Virus record (IMG/VR): IMGVR_UViG_3300008012_000251
Span: 1-20,782 of that record
Length of the DNA stretch: 20,782 nucleotides
Direction: 5' to 3' (one strand)
Source: a virus
In this document: piece after piece, positions 1 to 6,609 of the stretch
Position numbering within the stretch: position 1 is the stretch's first letter
Layout: every line of letters begins with the position of its first letter
The notes under the pieces: model-generated
The model's database searches: none
The model's input: only the letters and a program-made list of their open reading frames with translations
Told to the model about the DNA's origin: nothing
Translations under genes and position numbers: made by a program

Positions 1-673
1 CTTCTTCTTCTTCTTCTTCGGTTGCAAACCCCAATCTATCCTTTGCCAGTTCTGCGGCTAGGCGCATGGCCTGGGCGTCTGTGACATATATGAAAACAAG
101 GTCATCCGTCACTTCGGTCAAGCGCTTCACATACTCCCCCAAGGGTTCCTTTCCCCTACTGAGGCCGGTGACAATGGTGACCGAGACTTGATCGGGAGAC
201 AGGTTCTCCCCTGAAAGCCTCACAACCTCTGAGAGTTCCTCGGGCGTCCTGATGGGATCCCCGGTCCACCTTCGGATTCTGCGGGTAGGTGAATCTTCGT
301 CTAGAGTAAGGGCAAACTCCATCTGTTTCCCGATTTCGCCAATCCTAGCAATCCGTTCCCTTCTGCTTTCTTCATCCGAGGCTTTGCCTATCTCATGGGT
401 TAGGAGGACCAACTCCTCTCCCCATTTCTCGGCCAGAATCCTAGTCCTAGCAACCCCCGCAATCTGAGAAGACTGATGCTCGGCAGAGTCCTTCTCCCCA
501 ATAGGTGCCAGATTGATAACCCCGTCCATGGTGTTCCCAGCAACCATGACGGCCAAGGCAATGGAAGTTTCAATCTCTTCATCGGCGGCGCCTACTGCCA
601 ACCTCACATTGGTTGCCCCCACTTCAAGGGATGCGTTCATCAACCCTGTCAACTTGTCTCTAACTCTATCCAT
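1..673 (-). CDS. Hypothetical protein, 3' end cut by window edge
   Basis: The frame is open from an ATG at 673 to the left edge, giving 224 visible codons without a stop. A GGTGAGGAA ribosome binding site precedes the ATG, and the upstream gene stops only 4 nt before it, so it belongs to the same operon. The protein is soluble-looking and rich in Glu, Arg and Leu, with no membrane segment or signal peptide. The visible end runs into a (GAA)n tract that encodes a row of glutamates at the edge. I do not recognise a family. Position at the end of the primase-helicase operon suggests an accessory phage function, but nothing in the sequence names it. Confidence 0.8.
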   Translation of the reverse strand, partial: MDRVRDKLTGLMNASLEVGATNVRLAVGAADEEIETSIALAVMVAGNTMDGVINLAPIGEKDSAEHQSSQIAGVARTRILAEKWGEELVLLTHEIGKASDEESRRERIARIGEIGKQMEFALTLDEDSPTRRIRRWTGDPIRTPEELSEVVRLSGENLSPDQVSVTIVTGLSRGKEPLGEYVKRLTEVTDDLVFIYVTDAQAMRLAAELAKDRLGFATEEEEEE

Positions 674-677
674 TTCC

Positions 678-1349
678 TCACCTGAAGTTTTGGGACATCT
701 GAAGTAGGGTTCTCTCGATTGCCCTTCTTGCGTAGATCTTACCCCATTCTTCGGTTTGCTTGCTAATGCTATCCGAAACTTCGGGGCCGAAAGATGCCTC
801 TAGGTTGTCAAGGGTGATGTAGTCAAACCGCCGGGGCTTCGCGTGTACTCCTTTGAACTCCTCAACAACTCTCAAACGGTCGCAACCCAAGGCAAGAGCA
901 ACCGAAGTCATGGCTTCGGTTGCGTGCTCTTGGGCTTCCAGTTCTTTGGCTCTAGAGTTCCATTCTTCCATGAACCTAACAACATCTAGGGGGGAAGGGG
1001 TCACGCCATCTGAACCTGGCACCTTTCCCCAATCGCCCCCGAGACGCCCCTTGACCCAATCAACCCAAGGCCGGTGCCCTCTTGCGCTCAAGATTGCTCG
1101 AAAGACCCGGAGAGGTTCTCTGACTAGCCGAATCACAGGCCCCGAAGTTCTCTCCCTGATTGCGGGTGAGTAGCCAAGGGCGAAGTTTGACACTTCAACC
1201 CTCTCCCCCTTGAACTCATCTCCAAAAGCATCGGGTCCCCGGTCGGTGTGAAAGAACATGACTTCATGCCTTGCGTCAAAACCGCACCCGGTCAGGAACT
1301 TTGAGCAATACAAGGTGCCACTGAAGGGCATTCCTACCACAAACCTCAC
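678..1349 (-). CDS. Sulfotransferase-like P-loop protein
   Basis: A 223-aa protein starting at GTG 1349, chosen because GGAGGG lies just upstream and the start overlaps the stop of the preceding 45-aa gene (GTGA). The N-terminus reads VVGMPFSGTLYCSKFL, which resembles the 5'-phosphosulfate binding loop of PAPS-dependent sulfotransferases, followed by a HE pair. Around residues 80-95, VIRLVREPLRVFRAILSA resembles the 3'-phosphate loop (RdP...S). A later W...RFMEEWNSRAKELE segment also fits the fold. The family transfers a sulfuryl group from PAPS to sugars or proteins; the substrate is unknown. A longer in-frame start at 1385 exists but lacks a good ribosome site. A P-loop kinase or other nucleotide-binding protein is the main alternative. 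Confidence 0.6.
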   Translation of the reverse strand: MRFVVGMPFSGTLYCSKFLTGCGFDARHEVMFFHTDRGPDAFGDEFKGERVEVSNFALGYSPAIRERTSGPVIRLVREPLRVFRAILSARGHRPWVDWVKGRLGGDWGKVPGSDGVTPSPLDVVRFMEEWNSRAKELEAQEHATEAMTSVALALGCDRLRVVEEFKGVHAKPRRFDYITLDNLEASFGPEVSDSISKQTEEWGKIYARRAIERTLLQMSQNFR

Positions 1350-1483
1350 TTCAAGCCCTCCTTCAACTTCAAGAGTTGATCCCAAGCCGATTGGCTTACA
1401 GCATCCCCAGCACTGATAAAATCAGGGTCAAGAACTCTAAGGAGGTTCTTGACCAAATCAACAAGTTTATCGTGAGAGGTCAA
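1346..1483 (-). CDS. Small coupled protein, 45 aa, unknown
   Basis: A 45-codon frame fills the gap between the winged-helix gene and the sulfotransferase-like gene. It starts at TTG 1483, preceded by GGGGAGG, with its start overlapping the upstream stop (TTGA), and its own stop overlaps the next GTG start (GTGA). This double overlap is the same spacing style as the rest of the operon and is the main support. The product (LTSHDKLVDLVKNLLRVLDP...) looks amphipathic and alpha-helical, with no cysteines or membrane segment. The function is unknown; a partner or adaptor of a neighbour would be a guess. Confidence 0.55.
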   Translation of the reverse strand: MTSHDKLVDLVKNLLRVLDPDFISAGDAVSQSAWDQLLKLKEGLK

Positions 1484-2007
1484 AGCAACCTCCCCGAGGT
1501 CTGAAGGGACCAAGCCCCCCGGACCTTCTCAACGTCCATCCCGAGAAGCAGACTTCTCACCTGGGCCTGTGACAATCCAGTTCCTTTCGATATCTCAACC
1601 ACTGTTCGGGGGCCTCCCCGTAGTTCTGCAACAACCATGGACTCTTTCTCTTCCTTGGTCAGATTCCTCTTTTCCTCTTCTGTCAGGGTCACAGGCAAGC
1701 CCTTTGTCTTGTTGTCAGGAATGATGAATTCTTCTCCCTCTCGGAAGACTCCCACATCCTCGACCACCACCCCACCAATTGAGTAGGCCAAGAGGTCGAG
1801 GTCCCTAAGCACCACCGAACCCCCGTCCTTGCCTAGCCCGTCGGCCTTGCTCAGTACACTCTGACTGACAACCCCCCAAGGCCCCTGACTGCTTACCCGG
1901 CAGAACTCTCTAGCCCCACTTACCGTCTTTGTGACATAGAGAGAAGCCTTCTGGGAAGGAAAGGCGGTAACCTTCTTCACGCCCCGGCGTTCCTTCAAGA
2001 CCCTCAT
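1480..2007 (-). CDS. Hypothetical protein with C-terminal winged-helix-like region
   Basis: A 175-aa protein from ATG 2007, whose start overlaps the primase-helicase stop (TGATG). A GTG at 2019 is in frame and would add four residues; neither has a strong ribosome site. The N-terminal ~110 residues are beta-rich and unrecognised. The C-terminal ~55 residues (from KEEKESMVVAELRGG through ISKGTGLSQAQVRSLLLGM to VRGAWSL) look like a helix-turn-helix with a short wing: helix, GLSQAQVRSLL recognition-type helix, then a terminal strand. That suggests DNA binding, either regulation or a loader for the primase-helicase just upstream. Function beyond that is inference. Confidence 0.7.
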   Translation of the reverse strand: MRVLKERRGVKKVTAFPSQKASLYVTKTVSGAREFCRVSSQGPWGVVSQSVLSKADGLGKDGGSVVLRDLDLLAYSIGGVVVEDVGVFREGEEFIIPDNKTKGLPVTLTEEEKRNLTKEEKESMVVAELRGGPRTVVEISKGTGLSQAQVRSLLLGMDVEKVRGAWSLQTSGRLL

Positions 2008-3980
2008 CAGAAGTCCCACTCATCAAAGTCTTCTTCTTCATTCAACTCCTCTGTCTCGGGTGGTATTGGAGAAGGCAAAAGCCTCAAGTCAGTCAACCTC
2101 TTCACGGCAGGGGCAGGGGTAACAACAACCTCACCTTCTGGGTCCGGGAGGTCCTCGAAAGACTCAAAGGCGATACTGTAAAGGAGGCGCCGCTCCCCAA
2201 GCCTCCCGAATGAAGCCCGCCGGAGTTTCTGTAGGCTTATCTCTGTCACTCCTCCATCAAAGCGGTCTTCTTCCCGGACTCTTCGCAAGACAAGGCCGTT
2301 GTCAATAATCTGCTCGATACTCGAAGACCCCGAGAAGTCCCGAAGGCTTGGCATCTCCTTATCCCTAGCGGCGCGGGAGATGTGAGCAACAAGGATCAAA
2401 TGAACCTGTCTGGACATGACAAATGCCTTCAACTGAAACATGAGGTCTGAAAGTTTCTCGTGGGAGGTAAGGCCATCGTCGGCAGATTGACGGAGAAAAT
2501 GGAGGTGATCAAGAACCACAACCTCAGTCCCGTTGCTCTCAATGGAGGCGTCAATCAAGGTGAAGATGTCCTCAATTCCCAAACGCTCCGAAGAGAGGAA
2601 CTGAAGAGGGACTTGTTCCATTGTCTTTGTAGCCCTGAGAACATCCTCACGGGTGGCTTTGTACTCCAGGCCCCCGAGGTCATCATTGCGCTCATGGAGA
2701 AACTTTCCCGTCTCCTGTTGGTATATCCTGCCCCAAACGTCTTCCTCCAAGAGTTCTAGGGACATGATTAAGGTGGGGACCTTGCTATCCCTAGAAAGCC
2801 GGTAGCAAAGGTTGGTGGTGAACGCTGATTTTCCGGCCCCGGTATGTGCTGTGACTCCGGTGATCTCCCCGGGTCGCAAACCTCCCATCAACTCATTGAG
2901 AGAAGACAGGTGAGTCTGAACCCCCTTGGCCTCTGAGTCATTCAAGGCCCCCATTGCGGCATTGAATCCTCGCAAACTCCCGAGGTTGTGGAGGCTGTCC
3001 GGGGCCTTTAGCGTGTAACGCTCGGCCCCTCGAATAGCCGCCACCACTTCGGCCCCTCGACCACTGCCCACAAAATCACAAACGTCTTTCTCCCCACTCG
3101 GAAGCAATGGAAGGTGAGCCACCCTAGCCTTCCCCTGCAAAAGCAATGCCAACTTCTCTGAGCCATCAACTCCCGCCTTGTCGTTATCGAAGACAAGGAC
3201 AATCTCCCTGAACCGACGCAAGGCAGAGGCAGAGGCAGAGGCAGAGGCCGCCCCGGCCCGAACCGAAACAACTCCGAACTGCCCCCCGAGAAGGTCAAAG
3301 AGAGACATGGCGTCTTCTTCTCCTTCGGTGACAAAGACAAGGCTTCGATCTGAAATCAGGTGAGAACCGAAGAGGGAATCGGTCAAGACTCCCGGTGGTT
3401 CTGTTGTGAAACGCTTGTCTCTTGTCTTGATCTTGTAGACATCCAAGTCCCCGGAAGAGTTGAAGTAGGGGAAACAAAGGCTTTCACCCTTCAAGCCCAC
3501 CCGGTACTTCTCGGCAGTCTGCCCAGAGATGCCCCTTCTTTCGAGGTCAAGGAGTCTTGCCCTGTTGCTTTGCAAGGCCCGGCATTTATCGCGCCAGTCA
3601 ATCGAGACTGAGGTTGTTTCAACGCTCCCTTCTTCGGCCTCTGCCTTCTCGGGTTGGTACTTGGGGGCCTGGACCTCCCTAAGCCTAGAAGAGAGGTCCT
3701 CTCTCTTCATGTCCGGCAAAATCACTCCATGCCTCTCCGCTAACTCAGTCACAGTGCCACTCCAGCCACATTTGTTTTTTCTCCAACATTGCCCCGCCCC
3801 GTCTGGAATATTGAGGTGAAGAGTCCGCTTCCCCGGTTCACTTCCACATTCAGGACAGACCAACTCAACCCAATCCCCACCCCGCCACCTGGACCAACCA
3901 TCGTGGTCTATCGATGCCGCCAAGGTTTTGACGCAAGCCTTGTTGTATTCCCCGAACTCTGCCCTGTCTTTACTCCCCAC
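2007..3980 (-). CDS. Fused primase-helicase (T7 gp4/Twinkle-like)
   Basis: A 657-aa replicative protein with primase-like and DnaB-family helicase parts. A zinc ribbon is formed by C42-x2-C45 and C65-x5-C71. The TOPRIM core follows, with E219 in VTEGEEDAM and D265/D267 in VFDNDKAG. The RecA-like helicase has a Walker A at AHTGAGKS (about 378-385), an SLE strand near 408, a Walker B ending in D491 (VVVLDHLHF) and H533 in the LILVAHISRA motif. This order matches phage T7 gp4 and Twinkle. An Ala-Ser run (about 242-253) interrupts the TOPRIM region and comes from a hexanucleotide repeat. The acidic C-terminus may contact partners. The start is GTG 3980, inside a G-rich tract only 12 nt after the SSB terminator, with no other start nearby; no separate promoter is visible. 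Without the T7-type RNA polymerase domain, whether the TOPRIM still primes is not certain. Confidence 0.92.
   Translation of the reverse strand: MGSKDRAEFGEYNKACVKTLAASIDHDGWSRWRGGDWVELVCPECGSEPGKRTLHLNIPDGAGQCWRKNKCGWSGTVTELAERHGVILPDMKREDLSSRLREVQAPKYQPEKAEAEEGSVETTSVSIDWRDKCRALQSNRARLLDLERRGISGQTAEKYRVGLKGESLCFPYFNSSGDLDVYKIKTRDKRFTTEPPGVLTDSLFGSHLISDRSLVFVTEGEEDAMSLFDLLGGQFGVVSVRAGAASASASASALRRFREIVLVFDNDKAGVDGSEKLALLLQGKARVAHLPLLPSGEKDVCDFVGSGRGAEVVAAIRGAERYTLKAPDSLHNLGSLRGFNAAMGALNDSEAKGVQTHLSSLNELMGGLRPGEITGVTAHTGAGKSAFTTNLCYRLSRDSKVPTLIMSLELLEEDVWGRIYQQETGKFLHERNDDLGGLEYKATREDVLRATKTMEQVPLQFLSSERLGIEDIFTLIDASIESNGTEVVVLDHLHFLRQSADDGLTSHEKLSDLMFQLKAFVMSRQVHLILVAHISRAARDKEMPSLRDFSGSSSIEQIIDNGLVLRRVREEDRFDGGVTEISLQKLRRASFGRLGERRLLYSIAFESFEDLPDPEGEVVVTPAPAVKRLTDLRLLPSPIPPETEELNEEEDFDEWDF
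3221..3248. repeat. AGGCAG hexanucleotide tandem repeat
   Basis: Four perfect copies of AGGCAG plus a partial copy lie inside the primase-helicase gene. On the coding strand they encode alternating Ala and Ser in the TOPRIM region. The unit is two codons, so slippage would change length without a frameshift. Confidence 0.9.
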
Positions 3981-3991
3981 CCCACCCCACC
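3975..3991 (-). other. G-rich tract over the primase-helicase start codon
   Basis: The minus strand reads GG-T-GGGG-T-GGGG-T-GGGG between the SSB terminator and the helicase coding region, and the GTG start at 3980 lies inside it. Four G-runs with single-base loops can in principle form a two-layer G-quadruplex in DNA or mRNA. It may also serve as the ribosome binding site, since no AGGAGG is present. Confidence 0.6.
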
Positions 3992-4026
3992 AAAAAAAAG
4001 AGGGACCCCCGAAAGGGTCCCTCTTT
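3992..4026 (-). terminator. Intrinsic terminator after SSB
   Basis: On the minus strand AAAGAGGGACCC (4026-4015 side) pairs perfectly with GGGTCCCTCTTT across a 6-nt loop, followed by eight consecutive T (3999-3992). It begins 25 nt after the SSB stop and ends 12 nt before the primase-helicase start, so read-through would be needed to transcribe the next gene. Confidence 0.92.
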
Positions 4027-4051
4027 CAGAGACCGCTGCTTCTAGCCCAGA

Positions 4052-4402
4052 CTAGAAGGGAACTTCTCCCCCATTCTCGCCCTCACCCTTCTTCCCGCCA
4101 ACCGGAGTAAAGGTGTTGACCTTGAAGTTCAAGGCCCGCCCCTTGTTCCCGTCCTTGGTCTCGTATTCGCGGGTTGTCACCTCCCCAGCGATTGCGAGGG
4201 CACTACCCTTTAGAACCGTCTCCTGTTTCCACTCAGGGATTCGGGAGAAGTTGAAGATGGTAGCCTCCAACCATGTGGTGGTCTTCTCGCCCTTGACCCA
4301 CCCCGTGGTTGCGAAGGAAAAGGAGGCGTGTTGCTCTTCGTCCCCAAAGCGTCGAATGTCACTCCCGACGCGCCCCACAACCGTTGCATTGAAAAGATCC
4401 AT
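4052..4402 (-). CDS. ssb: Single-stranded DNA-binding protein
   Basis: A 116-aa SSB. The OB fold spans residues 1-100: NATVVGRVGSDIRRF is the first strand, followed by ASFSFATTGW, the conserved aromatic TTTWLEATIF strand, LKGSALAIAGEVTTREYE and a final LNFKVNTFTPV strand. The Gly/Glu-rich tail ends in GGEVPF, the acidic tip with terminal Pro-Phe that bacterial SSBs use to recruit repair and replication partners. The linker is short compared with the 170-180 aa of E. coli SSB, which is usual for phage SSBs. The ATG at 4402 follows AAGGAGACAAGGAAC. The gene has its own promoter upstream and terminator downstream, so it can be expressed as a single-gene unit at high level, fitting its stoichiometric role in coating single strands for the neighbouring RecT and helicase. 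Confidence 0.93.
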   Translation of the reverse strand: MDLFNATVVGRVGSDIRRFGDEEQHASFSFATTGWVKGEKTTTWLEATIFNFSRIPEWKQETVLKGSALAIAGEVTTREYETKDGNKGRALNFKVNTFTPVGGKKGEGENGGEVPF

Positions 4403-4480
4403 GTTCCTTGTCTCCTTGCCTCCTCGACTGCTCGGGAGGACTTGCTAGGCCACCGGGGTGGCTCGTTATTCGGTCCTTAC

Positions 4481-4510
4481 AGGATACCACATCGGGAAAC
4501 GCTGGGTCAA
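4481..4510 (-). promoter_or_regulatory. Sigma70-like promoter for SSB
   Basis: Minus strand: -35 TTGACC (4510-4505), 18-nt spacer, -10 TATCCT (4486-4481) preceded by TGG, an extended -10. The same two hexamers occur upstream of recT. The 5' leader of about 70 nt contains a GCCAC/GTGGC hairpin at 4449-4462. The -35 overlaps the end of the preceding 76-aa gene. Confidence 0.75.
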
Positions 4511-4737
4511 CCTTCGGGGAGTTTTTCGACAAAAACCTCAGAGTTCCTGAAGAAAACGGGCACATCCAAGAGCAGTGAATCCCTAGACGCCCACCTCAAC
4601 TCCTTCTTCCCGGTCGAGGTCACCCAGAGTACCCGCTCCACTTCTACCCCTCCCCTTGAAACGTGCCGGAACTCTCTTGTCCTCTTGCCCCTTGTCGATG
4701 CCCGGGCGGTCTTGCTTAGTTTCCTCTTCCCAGCCAT
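4507..4737 (-). CDS. Small basic protein, 76 aa
   Basis: The start ATG 4737 overlaps the nuclease stop (TGATG) and follows an AAGGGAG ribosome site. The N-terminal half is strongly basic (MAGKRKLSKTARAS...RGKRTREFRHV), then a short beta-like stretch (VEVERVLWVTST) and a more neutral C-terminus. No cysteines or membrane segment. The charge suggests nucleic-acid binding and the operon (RecT, nuclease) suggests a recombination accessory, but no family is recognised. An in-frame extension to 4806 would lie wholly inside the nuclease gene and is less likely. Confidence 0.65.
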   Translation of the reverse strand: MAGKRKLSKTARASTRGKRTREFRHVSRGGVEVERVLWVTSTGKKELRWASRDSLLLDVPVFFRNSEVFVEKLPEG

Positions 4738-5369
4738 CACCCATCTCCCTTGTATCCGAACAATCCCCTTCTCATCATCGAGGCAACCTCTGCAATCCTT
4801 GTCCATTCTTGATCATGGCGGGGTTGGTCTCTCTCTTTGTAGGTCGGCTTGCTTCCAAGGTGGACTGTGACAAGTCGGTCCACCCTCTGACCAGTGAGCT
4901 CTTCCCACATCATGGCATAGGAGGTCAGTTGTAGAGGGTAACTCTTCGAGTTGGTCCCGCCCTTTATGTCCACAACCCAGGTTTGCCCCTCGACCGAGAA
5001 AACCCTGTCAATGGTCCCAGCCAACCCGAGGGTCTGACTGCAAACCATGGCCTCGATTGCGACAAGTTCCGCTTTGGGATTGTCGGCCCGCCACTGCCTC
5101 CATCCCTCTAAGGCTGGGAGAAGTTTTGGGTGAACACTCTCCTCGTCTAGTTCTCCGAGATCATCCAATTCAGTAATCTCATGGCGTAGAGTCCCCACCC
5201 TCAGTGCCCATGCTGGGATTCCCTCATAAGACTTCCCACCAAAGCCAAAGAGAGCGATAGTGTCAGAGACGCTGTAGAAAGGCTTTCCGGCTATGGCGTA
5301 AGAATGAAGCTCCCTGTCAAAATCCAGGTTGGGAACAAGGGCATTCCCCGTGATTATCTTTTTCGGCAT
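4737..5369 (-). CDS. PD-(D/E)XK nuclease (RecB/Cas4-like exonuclease)
   Basis: A 210-aa nuclease with the core of the RecB/Cas4/lambda-exonuclease fold. H63 and E64 lie in GTLRHEITEL, followed by the acidic strand around E106, D121 in LAGTIDRVF, the D134-x-K136 pair in WVVDIKGG, and QLTSYAMMW (Q147, Y151) as the motif IV helix. The family makes metal-dependent cuts and often resects double-stranded ends to give 3' single strands. Paired with RecT in the same operon, it would supply the single strand on which RecT anneals, as Red-alpha/Red-beta or RecE/RecT do. The ATG 5369 follows GAGGTGGGTTCA; a frame extension to 5480 overlaps the 44-aa gene and gives an unnatural hydrophobic leader. Exonuclease rather than endonuclease activity is inferred from context. 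Confidence 0.85.
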   Translation of the reverse strand: MPKKIITGNALVPNLDFDRELHSYAIAGKPFYSVSDTIALFGFGGKSYEGIPAWALRVGTLRHEITELDDLGELDEESVHPKLLPALEGWRQWRADNPKAELVAIEAMVCSQTLGLAGTIDRVFSVEGQTWVVDIKGGTNSKSYPLQLTSYAMMWEELTGQRVDRLVTVHLGSKPTYKERDQPRHDQEWTRIAEVASMMRRGLFGYKGDG

Positions 5370-5488
5370 TGAACCCACCTCGGGGGGCGCCTCTGCGAGA
5401 TGATGCGAGGATAAGTCAGGAACTCCAAGAGACAGATAAAGAAGATCCAGCAAACAACAAACCCCAACAAAACAAACCATTCACTCAA
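5354..5488 (-). CDS. Tiny single-TM membrane protein, 44 aa
   Basis: TTG start at 5488 preceded at 9 nt by GGAG, stop at 5354 overlapping the nuclease start by 16 nt. The product begins MSEWFVLLGFVVCWIFF: residues 4-24 are one clear transmembrane helix, then a strongly basic tail (PRIISQRRPPRWVQCRKR) that would stay in the cytoplasm. It occupies a gap that no other gene explains. Function unknown; small phage membrane proteins include lysis, superinfection and host-interference factors. The non-ATG start and short length keep confidence moderate. Confidence 0.5.
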   Translation of the reverse strand: MSEWFVLLGFVVCWIFFICLLEFLTYPRIISQRRPPRWVQCRKR

Positions 5489-5493
5489 GAAAC

Positions 5494-5664
5494 TCAACTC
5501 CTTTCGGTCAACTCATCTAGCCTGATTTCACAGCCACATTGGGCGCACCTGTAAACCTGAGAGAACGCACAGGTTGCACCCGGAACCGAAGCCCCAAAGG
5601 AAATCCCACAGTAGGTCATTTTCCCTGAGTGTCTGCAATCACTCTGACCCTTCGGGGCCTCCAT
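5494..5664 (-). CDS. Small Cys-rich zinc-ribbon-like protein, 56 aa
   Basis: ATG 5664 overlaps the recT stop (TAATG) and the frame runs 56 codons to TGA at 5494. It has six cysteines and a histidine in a regular layout: C10 and H12, C19, C32, then YRCAQCGCEIRLDE with C40-x2-C43-x-C45. The CxxCGxE knuckle is typical of zinc ribbons. Such tiny zinc proteins in phage recombination operons often bind nucleic acid or a partner, but no specific family is recognised. Tight coupling to recT suggests co-expression with it. Confidence 0.6.
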   Translation of the reverse strand: MEAPKGQSDCRHSGKMTYCGISFGASVPGATCAFSQVYRCAQCGCEIRLDELTERS

Positions 5665-6455
5665 TAGGAGACCCCTTCGAGGTGGTCGAGAATAAGTCCG
5701 AGGTCTTCCTCGGTGAGGAGTTTGGAGTCCTTGCTCTTCTCCTCACTCCCAGTCACCTCCAGAATCAACTTCTTGGCCTGTGGTGCCTTCATGCCCTTTG
5801 CCTTGACTGCGGCAAAGAAGCGTTCCCTGACACTCTTGTCTTCGCCCTCTTCAGAGGTCTCTTCGACGGTTGCCTTCCGCTTGGGGGAGGCGTTCTCTGA
5901 CCAGTGCCTCTCGCTTTGCCCTTCGGAGTTCTCGGCTTCTTCCCCAGAGGGGGAGGGGACCTCAACGTCAGGGAGGAACTCCTTAGCCTCATTGGGGTCA
6001 TACATCCCAGCGGCGCCGAGGAATCCAACACTCTTGAGACCGGCGGTGATGCACCGGGACCGAAGCATTGCCCGAGGGTAGGACTTCCAGACATTGCCCC
6101 CGAGCCCCGCCCGCTTGGCATCAGCAACGGAAAACTCTTCGGTGTGAGTGTCCTTGCCGTTGGGGTGGACAAGGACAAGCCTTGCCTCTGTATCGGTCAG
6201 AACCTCGAAGGTCGCAGACCCGCCCGCCACCTTGAACCGCCCGAGTTGAGAATCGGCGGCTTCAATGACCTTGCCCCGGACCACTTGAAGGTTGCGAAGA
6301 GCCGCCATCGGCTCAAGCCCGAGTTCTCCACCCGCCAGAATGATAGCAAAAGCCTTTGCTGGAGAATTGACGGTCTGAGGGAGGAGCCCACTCTCGACCA
6401 GAGTCTCGGCTAGTTCCTTCAACTCGGAAACACTCATTTCACTCGTTTTCTTCAC
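5664..6455 (-). CDS. recT: RecT-family single-strand annealing protein
   Basis: A 263-aa protein. Residues 30-60 (KAFAIILAGGELGLEPMAALRNLQVVRGK) match the start of the RecT core, and the signature continues as FSVADAKRAGL, WKSYPRAMLRSRC and GMYDPNEAKE (about 105-160). After an acidic, Ser/Glu-rich linker, the last ~60 residues form a small helical domain (RERFFAAVKAKGMKAPQAKK ... LTEEDLGLILDHL). RecT proteins anneal complementary single strands and promote strand invasion during phage replication and recombination. The nuclease downstream is its expected partner and SSB the expected substrate coat. The GTG at 6455 follows AAGGAGAAAAGAAAA; an ATG six codons later is possible. It is the first gene after a terminator and a clear promoter. 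Confidence 0.85.
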   Translation of the reverse strand: MKKTSEMSVSELKELAETLVESGLLPQTVNSPAKAFAIILAGGELGLEPMAALRNLQVVRGKVIEAADSQLGRFKVAGGSATFEVLTDTEARLVLVHPNGKDTHTEEFSVADAKRAGLGGNVWKSYPRAMLRSRCITAGLKSVGFLGAAGMYDPNEAKEFLPDVEVPSPSGEEAENSEGQSERHWSENASPKRKATVEETSEEGEDKSVRERFFAAVKAKGMKAPQAKKLILEVTGSEEKSKDSKLLTEEDLGLILDHLEGVS

Positions 6456-6502
6456 TTTTCTTTTCTCCTTGTTGCGCCTTTCGGCTCATTTGTGATCTTT
6501 CA

Positions 6503-6531
6503 AGGATACCATCCGAAGGAACCCGGGTCAA
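6503..6531 (-). promoter_or_regulatory. Sigma70-like promoter for the recT operon
   Basis: Minus strand: -35 TTGACC (6531-6526), exactly 17 nt spacer, -10 TATCCT (6508-6503) preceded by TGG (extended -10). It lies between the tail-operon terminator and the recT ribosome site. Both hexamers are identical to the SSB promoter at 4481-4510. Confidence 0.78.
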
Positions 6532-6541
6532 CGCCCCAGTC

Positions 6542-6582
6542 AAAAAAAACAAGCCCACACCCCTTGAGGGGGTGAGGGCTTG
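6542..6582 (-). terminator. Intrinsic terminator closing the tail operon
   Basis: Minus strand CAAGCCC-T-CACCCC pairs with GGGGTG-T-GGGCTTG (one mismatch, 5-nt loop; arms 6582-6569 and 6563-6550), followed directly by eight T (6549-6542). It starts 28 nt after the tail terminator gene. Confidence 0.93.
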
Positions 6583-6609
6583 CTTGCTCCTTCCCTATTC
6601 TAACACAGT

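Noticed and set aside
3008-3340. Alternative minus-strand frame inside the primase-helicase
   Set aside because: It lies within the TOPRIM-helicase coding region, has low-complexity Pro-Leu repeats from the AGGCAG tract, and no independent start signal.
5370-5480. N-terminal extension of the nuclease to 5480
   Set aside because: ATG 5369 has a good ribosome site, and the extension overlaps the 44-aa membrane gene and reads as an unlikely hydrophobic leader.
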